From: CAZTVN01 sp964617145
GTDB lineage: Bacteria > Patescibacteriota > Gracilibacteria > UBA1369 > JACRIC01
Reading direction: 5' to 3'
Length of the DNA stretch: 23,842 bases
NCBI GenBank assembly: GCA_964617145.1
Contig: CAZTVN010000011.1
Coordinates: 1 to 23,842 of the forward strand
Shown: positions 1-7,738 of the stretch, in pieces
How the letters are laid out: every line of letters begins with the position of its first letter
Numbering within the stretch: position 1 is the stretch's first letter
The notes under the pieces: generated by a model
Told to the model about the DNA's origin: nothing
The model's input: only the letters and a program-made list of their open reading frames with translations
The model's database searches: none
Made by a program: the position numbers and the translations under genes

Positions 1-117
1 GGTCTTCTTTGTTGCTCGTCGCTTGTGGAGCGCAATGGCGAAACAGCGCTCCTCGAGCCGCGAATCCGACCACGTTCCTGTTCAACCATCGTAAAAACTT
101 TATGTGCACAGGCCCTA
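1..117 (-). repeat. Dispersed repeat copy R1 (element end, cut by window edge)
   Basis: Read on the minus strand from 117 down to 1, this segment matches 18441-18557 at 111 of 117 positions with no gaps. Similarity starts exactly at TAGGGCCTGTGCACA and continues to the window edge, so the full length is unknown. The first three bases (TAG) are the stop codon of ilvE. The preceding base makes TTAG, a YTAR tetranucleotide; copy R2 is preceded by CTAG. It is clearly GC-richer than the surrounding genes. Seven-base arms GGAGCGC and GCGCTCC are identical in both copies, while the 12-nt loop between them holds three of the six differences. A mobile-element end or MITE-like repeat is the best reading; no transposase is visible. 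Confidence 0.8.
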
Positions 118-1017
118 AATAACGACATCAAGCCAAGACCGATATTTTTCAAGTTTACCCTTAACGGCATCAAGAAAAGTTCGACGAATTTTTGTCGTAA
201 TTTTAAAAATAGTGCCATCACCGATGACATTATCATCAATAGCCTCAATGCCAGTAACCTCACAAGCCGTTCCAGTGAAAAAAAGTTCATCAGCATTTTT
301 AAGATCAGAAACGGAAATATTTTTCTCTTCCACGGGAATACCCATATCTTTGGCGATTACAAATACGCTATCCCGAGTTATCCCCGGAAGAATATTACCT
401 GTCTGCGGAGTAAATAAACGACCATTTTTAACCACAAAAACATTCTCCCCAGGTCCTTCAGCGACATTACCTTCAAAATCCAAAAGAATCGCTTCATCAA
501 AGCCGCTCTCATGAGCTTCTAAAGAAGGCAAAATAGAATTAACATAATGACCTGAAATCTTCGCATCAGTGATAAGACTTTTTGGATGAATACGGATATA
601 AGAAGAAATCTTTACCTTGACCATATCAGTTCCAAGATAAGCACCCCAAGGCCAAAGAGCAATGGCGATACAAGGAGGCGCGCCCAAAGGATTTAAGCCC
701 ATTTTTCCATAACCAAAATACGCAATAGGACGGATATAACCATCGGAAATAGCATTTTCCCGAATAAGAAGATGAATCGCATCTTTGAGTTGCTCCAAAG
801 AAAAAGGCATATTCATCTTCAAGATCGACGCAGAATAAAAAAGACGTTTAAGATGATCCGTTAAACGAAAAACCGCCGGTCCTTGATCAGTTTTATAAAA
901 TCGAAGCCCTTCAAAAACGGCGCTCCCATAATGCAAAGAATGAGTAAGCACATGAATTTGAGCTTTATCCCAAGGAATAAGCTCTCCATCCATCCAAATG
1001 TATTGTACGGTCTCCAT
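115..1017 (-). CDS. ilvE: Branched-chain amino acid aminotransferase
   Basis: This 300-aa class IV PLP aminotransferase should interconvert leucine, isoleucine and valine with their 2-oxo acids, using glutamate/2-oxoglutarate, in the cytosol. The N-terminal pattern MDGELIPWDKA, the FEGLRFY segment (residues 35-41), the lysine in AKISGHYVNSIL (K153, expected Schiff-base residue) and EGPGENVFVVKNG (187-199, cofactor phosphate region) all fit. Length is close to the family norm of about 305. The ATG at 1017 gives the conserved N-terminus. No other branched-chain pathway gene is nearby, so it may act in salvage or catabolism; D-amino-acid transaminases and 4-amino-4-deoxychorismate lyase share the fold, but the FEGLRFY and SGHYVNS motifs favour IlvE. 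Its TAG stop coincides with the first bases of repeat R1. Confidence 0.9.
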   Translation of the reverse strand: METVQYIWMDGELIPWDKAQIHVLTHSLHYGSAVFEGLRFYKTDQGPAVFRLTDHLKRLFYSASILKMNMPFSLEQLKDAIHLLIRENAISDGYIRPIAYFGYGKMGLNPLGAPPCIAIALWPWGAYLGTDMVKVKISSYIRIHPKSLITDAKISGHYVNSILPSLEAHESGFDEAILLDFEGNVAEGPGENVFVVKNGRLFTPQTGNILPGITRDSVFVIAKDMGIPVEEKNISVSDLKNADELFFTGTACEVTGIEAIDDNVIGDGTIFKITTKIRRTFLDAVKGKLEKYRSWLDVVI

Positions 1018-1021
1018 ACTT

Positions 1022-1050
1022 TTGACTTAAAAGAGATTTTCAGGTAGAAT
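1022..1050 (+). promoter_or_regulatory. Predicted sigma-70-type promoter of the Ig/FN3 surface protein gene
   Basis: TTGACT (1022-1027) and TAGAAT (1045-1050) are separated by 17 nt and each matches consensus at 5 of 6 positions. The expected transcript starts near 1057, only about 14 nt before the ATG at 1071, leaving no room for a normal ribosome binding site. Confidence 0.55.
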
Positions 1051-1077
1051 TATAGGATACAAAAGCCATCATGAAAA
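1049..1077 (-). promoter_or_regulatory. Predicted sigma-70-type promoter of ilvE
   Basis: On the minus strand TTTTCA (1077-1072, 4/6 to TTGACA) is followed after 17 nt by a perfect TATAAT (1054-1049), about 30 nt before the ilvE ATG. It overlaps the promoter of the divergent gene on the plus strand. Confidence 0.5.
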
Positions 1078-3566
1078 CACAAAAAATAAAAATCAAAGAG
1101 CGAAACGCTTGGAGTTGCAGTCGAAAGGGTGTTTTACAGAGGCTCCTCATTGGCATTTCACTTGTCCTTGTGCTCGTCACTCAAACTTTGACAGCTTTTT
1201 CAGTAAAAGCCGCAACCAGTAACATTGGACTTGAAGCCTATGCTATCGATAGCATCGCAGGCTTTAGCGCTCTTCTCAAAACAAAAAAATCTGTCCCAAA
1301 CCAAGAAATGGAATTCTGGATAAAAAAACCAACGGGAAGCGTTCTTATTATTGAATCAAAAACTGACGACGAAGGCATAGCCAAAGCAGATCTTTATGAT
1401 TACCACACAAAAATCGCTGGAATGTATGAAATTTCCGCAAAATGGAAAGGAAATTCACCTTTGGGACCAGGTTCAAACTTTCGAATATATCCAGATGAAG
1501 TTTCTGAAGAAAATTCTCGCATCGATGTAAACCGACAAACGGCCATAAGTAACAGTATCGATGCTATTACTCTCACCGTTACTCTTGTCGATCGTTATGG
1601 AAATGCTATTGAAAACCACACCGTTGAACTTATTTCAAGCCGACCAGAAGATACGGTAAAAAGAACGTCAAAAAATCCTTTCACAGACGAAAATGGAAAG
1701 ATGAATTTCATCATATCGTCGAACGAGCCTGGAATTTCCGTTTACACCGTATATGACAGCGTTGCTTCAAAAACATTAAAAAATCGGGTAAAAGCAGTGT
1801 ATTACGAATCAAAAAACGAACAATTTTCACAAATCGGCGGCGATGACGTAAATACCGGCGATTTAAGGACAAACAATGAACGATTTTTACTCACTCAAGC
1901 AACGACTCAAGAAAAAATTTCCTACCTAAAGATAGAAAATATACCAGATATCGTTGCTCCAAATGAAATTCTCTCGTTTACCGTCACGGCCTATGATGCC
2001 TCTGATATAAGATCAACACAATATCTCGGAACCATTCACTTTTCGGCAACAGATAGGAATGCGCAGCTTCCTCAAGATTACACATTTACCGAAGATGACC
2101 TTGGAAGCCATACCTTTAGCCTTGGACTCAAGTTCCTGAATCAAGGAATGCAAACTTTAGAAATTGTCGATATAAACAATCTCAATCTTCGCGCCAGCAA
2201 AATAATCAATGTTTCAACCAAAAAAGTAGAGCCAGTCGAAGATAAAACAATTATTTTGCTTTCACCACTTGATGGAACCTATGCAACAAATGATATTTCT
2301 GTTGAAGGAGAAGCTCCAAAAGGATGGATGGTTAAAATTTATGATAATGATGAAAATGTGGGAGAAACATTGGTAGGCAATGATAATACCTTTCGATTTT
2401 CACTCAATGACTTAACAAGTGGACTTCATACCATTCATGCGATTTTGGTTGATAATGATGGAAAATCACTGGATTCATCACAAAAAGTAACCATTGATAT
2501 CGACCAAAAAGCCCCAATGATAGATCAAATAATTATTGAGCCAAGCGGAGCAATTGAGGCATCCGAACGATTTACCATCAAAGTATACACGGAAGAAAAA
2601 CTGCGAACACTTTCTGTACTCATTGACCTGAGATTGATCGAATTAACAGAAGAACTCGATGAACCTGGCGTATATCAAGCAGTAATCGACGCTCCAAAAA
2701 CACCAGGCGAATACGACATAGACATCGTTCTCATCGATGAACTCGGAAACGACTCATCCTACGAAAAATATCTTACGCTTCAAGTAGGAGAAACAAACGA
2801 TAATATGCCTAAAAAAGTCGGAGGATTTACATTAACTGAAGAAGAGAAAAAAATTACTTTAAATTGGGAAGCTTCCTTAAGTGATACAGAAATCGATCAT
2901 TATCAAATTTTTTATGGTACTGATGAAAAAAACATTGATAATACGGTTAACACCTTAGATTCATCATTAACATGGTATATTCCAAATCTTATTCCTGGAC
3001 AAACCTATTATTTTGAAATTGTGGCAGTGGATTCGCAGGGAAATGAAAGTAAAAAAAGTGAAATGATTTATGGAACGCCTTTCGGAATCGTCTATCCGAG
3101 CAAGGTAGAAGGAATAAAAAGTGAAGAAGGAATTGAAAAAGTAACGCTTTCTTGGTTGGCTTCAACGGATGACACCTCTATTGATCATTATCGCATTTAT
3201 TACGGAGAAAAACGGGAAAATCTCGAAAAAAAGATCGAAACCACAAACGATAAAACCACTTGGTATATAGGCAATTTGACACCAGGAATAACGTACTATT
3301 TCGCGCTATCAGCAATAGATTCGGATGGCTACGAAAGTGAAGAAAAAAGCGAAATCGTAAGCGCAAAACCCATAGAACCTCCTCTACCCAAAGAAAATCC
3401 TCAAAGCGGACCCATAACAGACTTTTTAATTATTTTGGCATTGCTTGGCAGTGAAACCTATGTCTTGCAACGATACTTTCAAGCATGGAAAAAATACAAG
3501 ACAAACAATGTGATGGTCGAAAAACAAAACGAAAACGAAGAGGAAAGCTATTACAGCATATCTTGA
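1071..3566 (+). CDS. Secreted, C-terminally anchored multidomain Ig-like/fibronectin type III protein
   Basis: The 831-aa protein begins with a basic stretch and a hydrophobic segment (about residues 25-47, ending SVKAA), a signal peptide or N-terminal anchor. Next come several beta-sandwich-like segments: an Ig/invasin-like region around 150-245, further ones near 280-375 and 395-570, and two clear fibronectin type III domains (about 581-672 and 676-768). The FN3 pair share the patterns IDHYxIxYG, TWYIxNLxPGxTYYF and ALSAIDSDGYES-like strands. After PKENPQSGP a hydrophobic helix (from about 782) is followed by a basic and then acidic tail, consistent with a membrane anchor. It probably sits on the cell surface in adhesion or envelope structure; no catalytic motif is visible. 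It has its own promoter and ends just before a weak terminator-like hairpin, convergent with cysS. Confidence 0.75.
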   Translation: MKTQKIKIKERNAWSCSRKGVLQRLLIGISLVLVLVTQTLTAFSVKAATSNIGLEAYAIDSIAGFSALLKTKKSVPNQEMEFWIKKPTGSVLIIESKTDDEGIAKADLYDYHTKIAGMYEISAKWKGNSPLGPGSNFRIYPDEVSEENSRIDVNRQTAISNSIDAITLTVTLVDRYGNAIENHTVELISSRPEDTVKRTSKNPFTDENGKMNFIISSNEPGISVYTVYDSVASKTLKNRVKAVYYESKNEQFSQIGGDDVNTGDLRTNNERFLLTQATTQEKISYLKIENIPDIVAPNEILSFTVTAYDASDIRSTQYLGTIHFSATDRNAQLPQDYTFTEDDLGSHTFSLGLKFLNQGMQTLEIVDINNLNLRASKIINVSTKKVEPVEDKTIILLSPLDGTYATNDISVEGEAPKGWMVKIYDNDENVGETLVGNDNTFRFSLNDLTSGLHTIHAILVDNDGKSLDSSQKVTIDIDQKAPMIDQIIIEPSGAIEASERFTIKVYTEEKLRTLSVLIDLRLIELTEELDEPGVYQAVIDAPKTPGEYDIDIVLIDELGNDSSYEKYLTLQVGETNDNMPKKVGGFTLTEEEKKITLNWEASLSDTEIDHYQIFYGTDEKNIDNTVNTLDSSLTWYIPNLIPGQTYYFEIVAVDSQGNESKKSEMIYGTPFGIVYPSKVEGIKSEEGIEKVTLSWLASTDDTSIDHYRIYYGEKRENLEKKIETTNDKTTWYIGNLTPGITYYFALSAIDSDGYESEEKSEIVSAKPIEPPLPKENPQSGPITDFLIILALLGSETYVLQRYFQAWKKYKTNNVMVEKQNENEEESYYSIS

Positions 3567-3570
3567 GAGT

Positions 3571-3598
3571 AATCTTGGCGAGGAGCTTGAGATTTTTT
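3571..3598 (+). terminator. Possible weak intrinsic terminator
   Basis: Just after the Ig/FN3 gene stop, AATCT (3571-3575) can pair with AGATT (3590-3594) around a short inner GC/GC pairing, running into six T (3593-3598). The stem is short and interrupted, so this is tentative. It lies between convergent genes, where a terminator is expected. Confidence 0.3.
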
Positions 3599-3619
3599 AA
3601 AGAGCTTGCCTATGATCGC

Positions 3620-5059
3620 TCACCTCCCTGCCCATTGAGTCCCCTCTTTCGTGTCTTTGAGTTCAATCCCTAGTTTTAAAAGTTCATCTCGTATTCGATC
3701 AGATGTCTTAAAATCTTTTCTTTTTCTGGCTTCATCGCGTTCCTGAATAAGTTTGAAAATTTTCGTGGGGAGCACATCCTTTTTGAAATCAAATACGCAT
3801 AAAAGAGAATCAATCTTACGAAAAAATGCTAAAGCCTTTTTAACCCCAATTCGCGACATTTTTTTCTCATCAATCAAAACATTGAGCATATTGACAAATT
3901 CAAAAACAACCGAGATCGCTAAAGAAGTATTAAAATCATCGTCAAGAGCATGCTCAAAATCTTTTAAAGCTTTGGCCGTCTCTTTTTCAAGAGTAAAACC
4001 TCGTTTTTCACGAACTCCCTGAAGACGAAAAACAACCTCCTGAAGACGACTAAACCCTGCTTTAGCGCTCTCCAAAGCCTCAAAAGTGAAATTCAATTTT
4101 GTGCGATAATGATTCGTCAAAATGAAATAACGAAAATATTTAGCAGCATATCCCTTTTCCAGAAGACCACGAAGCGTATAAAAATTTCCAAGCGATTTGC
4201 TCATTTTATTACCGTCAACAAGAAGATGTTCATTATGACACCAAAAACGAGATGGATTTTTCCCATATCCCGCAGTTGACTGAGCTATTTCATTTTCATG
4301 ATGAGGAAATTTGAGATCCACTCCACCTGTATGAATATCAAAGATGTCTCCAAGGTGTTTGTGACTCATAGCTGAACATTCTATGTGCCAGCCGGGTCGT
4401 CCGGGATAATTTTGCGAATCAATAAAAAAATTCCAAACAGGTTCATCATCCTTTTTCGCCTTCCAAAGGACAAAATCTTTCACATTTTCCTTTGTATATT
4501 CATCGGTATCGATGCGAACCCCATCCCGAAAACCTTCAAGATCAATATGAATGAGCTTTCCATAGCGAAATCGTTTCGCATATTTCATCACATCAAAATA
4601 AACAGATCCATCTTTGATGTATCCAAAACCATTTTTTAAAATCTTTTTTGTAAGATCTTGCATCTCAGAAATGGTCTCCGTAGCTCGAGGATTAAAATGA
4701 AAGACAAAATCTCTCTTGTTCAGTTCGACTCCTATATGAAGCCTCTTAAGATCTTCAAAAAAAATATATTCGTATTTTCTGGTAAAAATTTTAAGATTCT
4801 CCTTCGAATCGCCCTCTCCTTTCGATGCTTTAATCGTTTTATCATCAATATCAGTAATATTCATCACCCAACGCACCTTATACTCTTTAAAATAACGCAA
4901 ATATCGATAGAGAAGATCGGCAAAAAGATAAGCGCGAAAATTGCCGATATGAGCAAAATCATAAACCGTTGGTCCACAACTATACATCAAAACAACATTT
5001 TTTCTCATTGACCGAAAAATCTGTTTTTTTTGTGTCAACGTATTATAAAGCTTAAACAT
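3620..5059 (-). CDS. cysS: Cysteinyl-tRNA synthetase
   Basis: This 479-aa class I aminoacyl-tRNA synthetase charges tRNA-Cys with cysteine using ATP. The signature SCGPTVYDFAHIGN contains a zinc-ligand candidate, C28, and the HIGH-type motif HIGN (37-40). A second zinc-ligand candidate is C228 in HIECSAMS, followed by HHENEIAQS. The KMSKS loop is at 285-289 (GNKMSKSLGNF). Length is typical (about 460-480). The C-terminal anticodon-binding region ends KRKDFKTSDRIRDELLKLGIE, as usual. The ATG lies 3 nt after the yggT stop, so the two are co-transcribed. The last codons (GGG AGG TGA) contain an SD-like string, but it lacks the rest of the repeated motif seen elsewhere. Confidence 0.97.
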   Translation of the reverse strand: MFKLYNTLTQKKQIFRSMRKNVVLMYSCGPTVYDFAHIGNFRAYLFADLLYRYLRYFKEYKVRWVMNITDIDDKTIKASKGEGDSKENLKIFTRKYEYIFFEDLKRLHIGVELNKRDFVFHFNPRATETISEMQDLTKKILKNGFGYIKDGSVYFDVMKYAKRFRYGKLIHIDLEGFRDGVRIDTDEYTKENVKDFVLWKAKKDDEPVWNFFIDSQNYPGRPGWHIECSAMSHKHLGDIFDIHTGGVDLKFPHHENEIAQSTAGYGKNPSRFWCHNEHLLVDGNKMSKSLGNFYTLRGLLEKGYAAKYFRYFILTNHYRTKLNFTFEALESAKAGFSRLQEVVFRLQGVREKRGFTLEKETAKALKDFEHALDDDFNTSLAISVVFEFVNMLNVLIDEKKMSRIGVKKALAFFRKIDSLLCVFDFKKDVLPTKIFKLIQERDEARKRKDFKTSDRIRDELLKLGIELKDTKEGTQWAGR

Positions 5060-5062
5060 TTT

Positions 5063-5317
5063 TTAACCAATAAGATAAAGAAGTATTTTCTCGATAATGG
5101 AAAGTCCAATAATAGCAATAATAGGAGAAATATCGATCATCCCAAGCCTTGGCGTAATTTTTTGAACATAAGAAAGAATGGGATCGGTAGTTTCAATGAT
5201 AAACCGTTGGATGGGACCAATTTGACTTGTTCGAAACCACGATAAAAGAACGCGTGCAATGATGAGCAATCGTAAAATTTCAAATATGACATTGATGAAA
5301 CGAGCGGCAAAAGGCAT
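5063..5317 (-). CDS. YggT family small membrane protein
   Basis: The 84-aa protein has two hydrophobic helices separated by a short amphipathic stretch. The pattern RLLIIARVLLSWFR, then PIQRFIIETTDPIL and ISPIIAIIGLSIIEKILL, is characteristic of YggT/YlmG proteins. These membrane proteins are linked to division or envelope assembly in some bacteria, but their biochemical role is unsettled. An ATG at 5353 would add 12 residues, but the predicted -10 box (5349-5344) lies downstream of it, so I prefer the ATG at 5317. It is the first gene of a yggT-cysS pair with 3 nt between them. Confidence 0.8.
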   Translation of the reverse strand: MPFAARFINVIFEILRLLIIARVLLSWFRTSQIGPIQRFIIETTDPILSYVQKITPRLGMIDISPIIAIIGLSIIEKILLYLIG

Positions 5318-5343
5318 AAAAATAAAATAACAACGCTTGTGTG

Positions 5344-5373
5344 ATTGTATCATTTCAAATTGTCTTACATCAA
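5344..5373 (-). promoter_or_regulatory. Predicted promoter of yggT-cysS
   Basis: On the minus strand TTGATG (5373-5368) precedes TACAAT (5349-5344) by 18 nt. It supports the shorter yggT start at 5317 and overlaps the divergent MFS promoter. Confidence 0.45.
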
Positions 5374-5388
5374 GGATAATGTTATAAT
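5360..5388 (+). promoter_or_regulatory. Predicted promoter of the MFS gene
   Basis: TTGTCT (5360-5365), a 17-nt spacer and a perfect TATAAT (5383-5388) lie about 50 nt before the MFS ATG. It is back to back with, and overlaps, the yggT promoter. Confidence 0.55.
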
Positions 5389-5437
5389 TTTAAGATCGTC
5401 TTTTAATGTCCCCTAGTCTTTTAAACGACGACAAACC

Positions 5438-6004
5438 ATGAAACCTCCTCTATTCAATCGAGCAATTCGCATTCTTCTGACAACAAATGCGCTCATTCTT
5501 TTCGCAGCAGCCATGTTTGGGCCAATTACCGCTATTTTTGTGGAAAAAGTGGGAGGAGATCTTTTGGACGCAAGTTACGCTGGAACAATATTTGCGCTTT
5601 CAGCAGGATTTATGACTCTTCTATCAGGAAAATACAGTGACAAAATAAAAGAAAACGAACTAATCGTAGTTTTCGGCTATCTATTAATAGGTCTAGGATT
5701 CTTTCTTTACACTTTGGTAGACTCTATCATTTTTTTGCTCTTTGTCCAAGTAATTATAGGTTTCGGAGAAGCAATATACTCCCCTGCTTTCGATGCCGCA
5801 TACTCAAAGCATCTTAATGTCCACCGTGCTGGAAGAGAATGGGGAGCATGGGAATCCATCAATTATTTCACATTAGGGACTGGAGCCTTTGCAGGAGGAT
5901 TAATCACAAATTTTTTTGGCTTTGATGCCCTTTTTATAACAATGGGCGCACTTTGCCTTATAAGCGCTATGTATATTTATCTTCTTCCGAGGAGTGTTAT
6001 TTGA
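5438..6004 (+). CDS. Half-length major facilitator superfamily (MFS) transporter
   Basis: The 188-aa product has about six membrane-spanning stretches and looks like the N-terminal half of a 12-helix MFS transporter. After helix 2 there is a degenerate loop motif, LSGKYSDKIKENELIVVFGY, resembling the G-x-x-x-D-x-x-G-R-K/R loop between helices 2 and 3. A second family-like segment is QVIIGFGEAIYSPAFDAAYSK in helices 4-5. It ends cleanly after helix 6 (YIYLLPRSVI). It could be a natural six-helix protein working as a dimer or a remnant that lost its C-terminal half. An IS5-like terminus lies about 54 nt past its stop, and no C-terminal half is recognisable in any frame of the following gap. Substrate cannot be inferred. 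Confidence 0.7.
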   Translation: MKPPLFNRAIRILLTTNALILFAAAMFGPITAIFVEKVGGDLLDASYAGTIFALSAGFMTLLSGKYSDKIKENELIVVFGYLLIGLGFFLYTLVDSIIFLLFVQVIIGFGEAIYSPAFDAAYSKHLNVHRAGREWGAWESINYFTLGTGAFAGGLITNFFGFDALFITMGALCLISAMYIYLLPRSVI

Positions 6005-6057
6005 GTACCTATGCAATCCTTGCTAACCCCGCGTCTGAGAATTCAAATTACAAACTT

Positions 6058-6077
6058 GTTTTTCAGCACCTCCCTAA
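6058..6077 (-). repeat. IS5-like terminal motif, copy D
   Basis: On the minus strand TTAG (6077-6074, a YTAR site) is followed by GGAGGTGCTGAAAAAC (6073-6058). The TAG in the flank is the stop codon of the Cys-rich protein gene. The 16 bases are identical to copy B (18855-18870). IS5 of E. coli has the similar end GGAAGGTGCGAACAAG and the target YTAR. No partner inverted end or transposase is seen in the 70-nt gap to the MFS gene. Confidence 0.6.
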
Positions 6078-7726
6078 TACACTTCGTTCAAATAGCAAAC
6101 TTCACAATAAACCTTTTCAGGACGGTTCGGAGCATAACTCGTCTCAATATTTTGACCACATTTATGACATTGTCTTTTCCATGTCCTAATCGGATGTCTA
6201 CGAGCAATGTGGAGCCGATGACGAGTTTCCGGAGCAAATCTTGGTATGGGAATCGAAAATTGCCGATAAAATCTTAATTCTTGTGGAATAATTTTATAAG
6301 GCCTTCCTGTCTTTTCACAAACCAATGTTTTTGAAAGTATGTCATCAGAAACATCATGGATCGAGTCGGGAATGTTTTGAGTAATTGTTGGAGCCTGTTC
6401 AGAATCAGTATACCAAATCAAGTCTTGCGAAATGGCCTCATCACGGTCCAATGGAAAATAATCTTGCGCAACCGTCTCATTGTAAGCAAAAAGTGAATGT
6501 TTCATGGGGAAAAACTCACCGAACTCCCCCGTTTTTTTCATATGCTCGATAATTCGCTCTCGGAGATCAAAATATTCATCTTTCGAGTATTGCTTGTTTA
6601 AAATGCAATATTCCATGTTATGCATGCTCGAACAACCAAACAGATCACGACTGTTGGCAACCATATCGCAGTACCAAGTATTTCTGGAATTCCAAGAAAA
6701 CGTGCAAAAAGCACAATTATATCCTTCAATAGAACCGAGCATCTCATAATACAATTGACCTTTAAAACCAACGTGATCGCAGCTCAACATATCGGAAGCA
6801 TTATAACCTCCAAGAAAAACATCCTTAAAATCTTGAACCGGCCCCTCAAGATCAAAACAATGAAAACAATTTTTCGCATTCACGATATTATCTCCAGTAA
6901 CATTTTCACAATGAAGAATATGAGCATACAGATGAGGAAAATGAAGCCTAAAAGCATCAAATTCCTGTTTCATTTTTTGAACCTCATGAAAACTATCAAA
7001 TCGGAATGCCTGTATTTTTTTCAAATAATCTGACTGAGAATAAGGTTTGTTAAAAATATGATATTGCTTATTTCGAAGACCCACACAAAAAGCGCAATGC
7101 TCGCAAGATCGGCATTCAAAAAGAAAAGCACTATCGCGACATCTATGGGCATACTGGCAATATTTGACATGATAACATTGAGTGCAATCGATGGAATCAT
7201 ACGTCATCTCAGACTTATTCACCCAATAAACATCCATCGTATCCTTACAATACATGCTAAAAATCGAATACATGCAATCCTCGCAAAAATCACCGCCAAA
7301 AACGAGATAGCAATTTTTATCAGAATTCGTAATATTGCAATATTCGCTATTTTCTGACCTTTGATTCATCAGCGCCAAACGCGGAACAGATGAACGAAGC
7401 TCATAAAATTGCTCAAAAAAACTCCGCGAAAAATCAAAATCACGACCATACACTCCAGAATCCCACGAATCACTCCACCAAGCTTCTTGGCAGTACACCG
7501 TAAAAGGTTTATCTGGGGAATAAATCGATATCATGGACTTTCCCGTAAGATCGCAAACATCCTTATAAATAGAACGTTCATTACGATGTGAAAGTCGACG
7601 TTTGAGTCGCTCACTCGGACTCAAAATAGGATATGGGATTTTCATACGATGCAAAAAATCCTGCTCCCATTCAGTGATGACAAAATCACAACCACTTATC
7701 CGACATTTTTTGAAAATATCAGGCAT
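6074..7726 (-). CDS. Cys-rich protein with duplicated zinc-ribbon-like ends, last gene of the znu cluster
   Basis: This 550-aa protein has 31 cysteines and no signal peptide. An N-terminal module (about 8-79) and a C-terminal module (about 470-544) look homologous. Each has a C-x2/4-(T)G entry, an E-x2-F...IP-P stretch, then C-x2-(T/C)G-x6-Y(S/A)P(D/N)(K/R)P-x3-VYC. The C-terminal ribbon is complete: C520, C523, C541, C544. Between them two Cys-rich, repetitive, probably beta-rich segments each end in a matching motif, NKPYS (226-230) and NKQYS (377-381). I recall similar Cys-rich proteins of unknown function in CPR genomes, some labelled 'CaiB/BaiF', without evidence for that enzyme. It starts 12 nt after znuB, suggesting a zinc-related role (inference). 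A TTG at 7735 is an alternative start. Its TAG stop abuts IS5-like motif D. Confidence 0.75.
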   Translation of the reverse strand: MPDIFKKCRISGCDFVITEWEQDFLHRMKIPYPILSPSERLKRRLSHRNERSIYKDVCDLTGKSMISIYSPDKPFTVYCQEAWWSDSWDSGVYGRDFDFSRSFFEQFYELRSSVPRLALMNQRSENSEYCNITNSDKNCYLVFGGDFCEDCMYSIFSMYCKDTMDVYWVNKSEMTYDSIDCTQCYHVKYCQYAHRCRDSAFLFECRSCEHCAFCVGLRNKQYHIFNKPYSQSDYLKKIQAFRFDSFHEVQKMKQEFDAFRLHFPHLYAHILHCENVTGDNIVNAKNCFHCFDLEGPVQDFKDVFLGGYNASDMLSCDHVGFKGQLYYEMLGSIEGYNCAFCTFSWNSRNTWYCDMVANSRDLFGCSSMHNMEYCILNKQYSKDEYFDLRERIIEHMKKTGEFGEFFPMKHSLFAYNETVAQDYFPLDRDEAISQDLIWYTDSEQAPTITQNIPDSIHDVSDDILSKTLVCEKTGRPYKIIPQELRFYRQFSIPIPRFAPETRHRLHIARRHPIRTWKRQCHKCGQNIETSYAPNRPEKVYCEVCYLNEVY

Positions 7727-7738
7727 CAAGGTCAAAAA

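Noticed and set aside
25..417. Plus-strand ORF over the ilvE 3' end and repeat R1
   Set aside because: It is antisense to a clear aminotransferase and to the repeat, with no family pattern.
3639..3652. GGGAGGTGA at the end of cysS as a fifth copy of the repeated motif
   Set aside because: Only the GGAGGTG core matches; there is no YTAR before it and no CTGAAAA after it, so chance is likely.
3566..3652. TGA read as glycine (code 25)
   Set aside because: TGA ends the Ig/FN3, cysS, MFS and ylxR genes at sensible lengths, and no well-conserved gene here contains an in-frame TGA.
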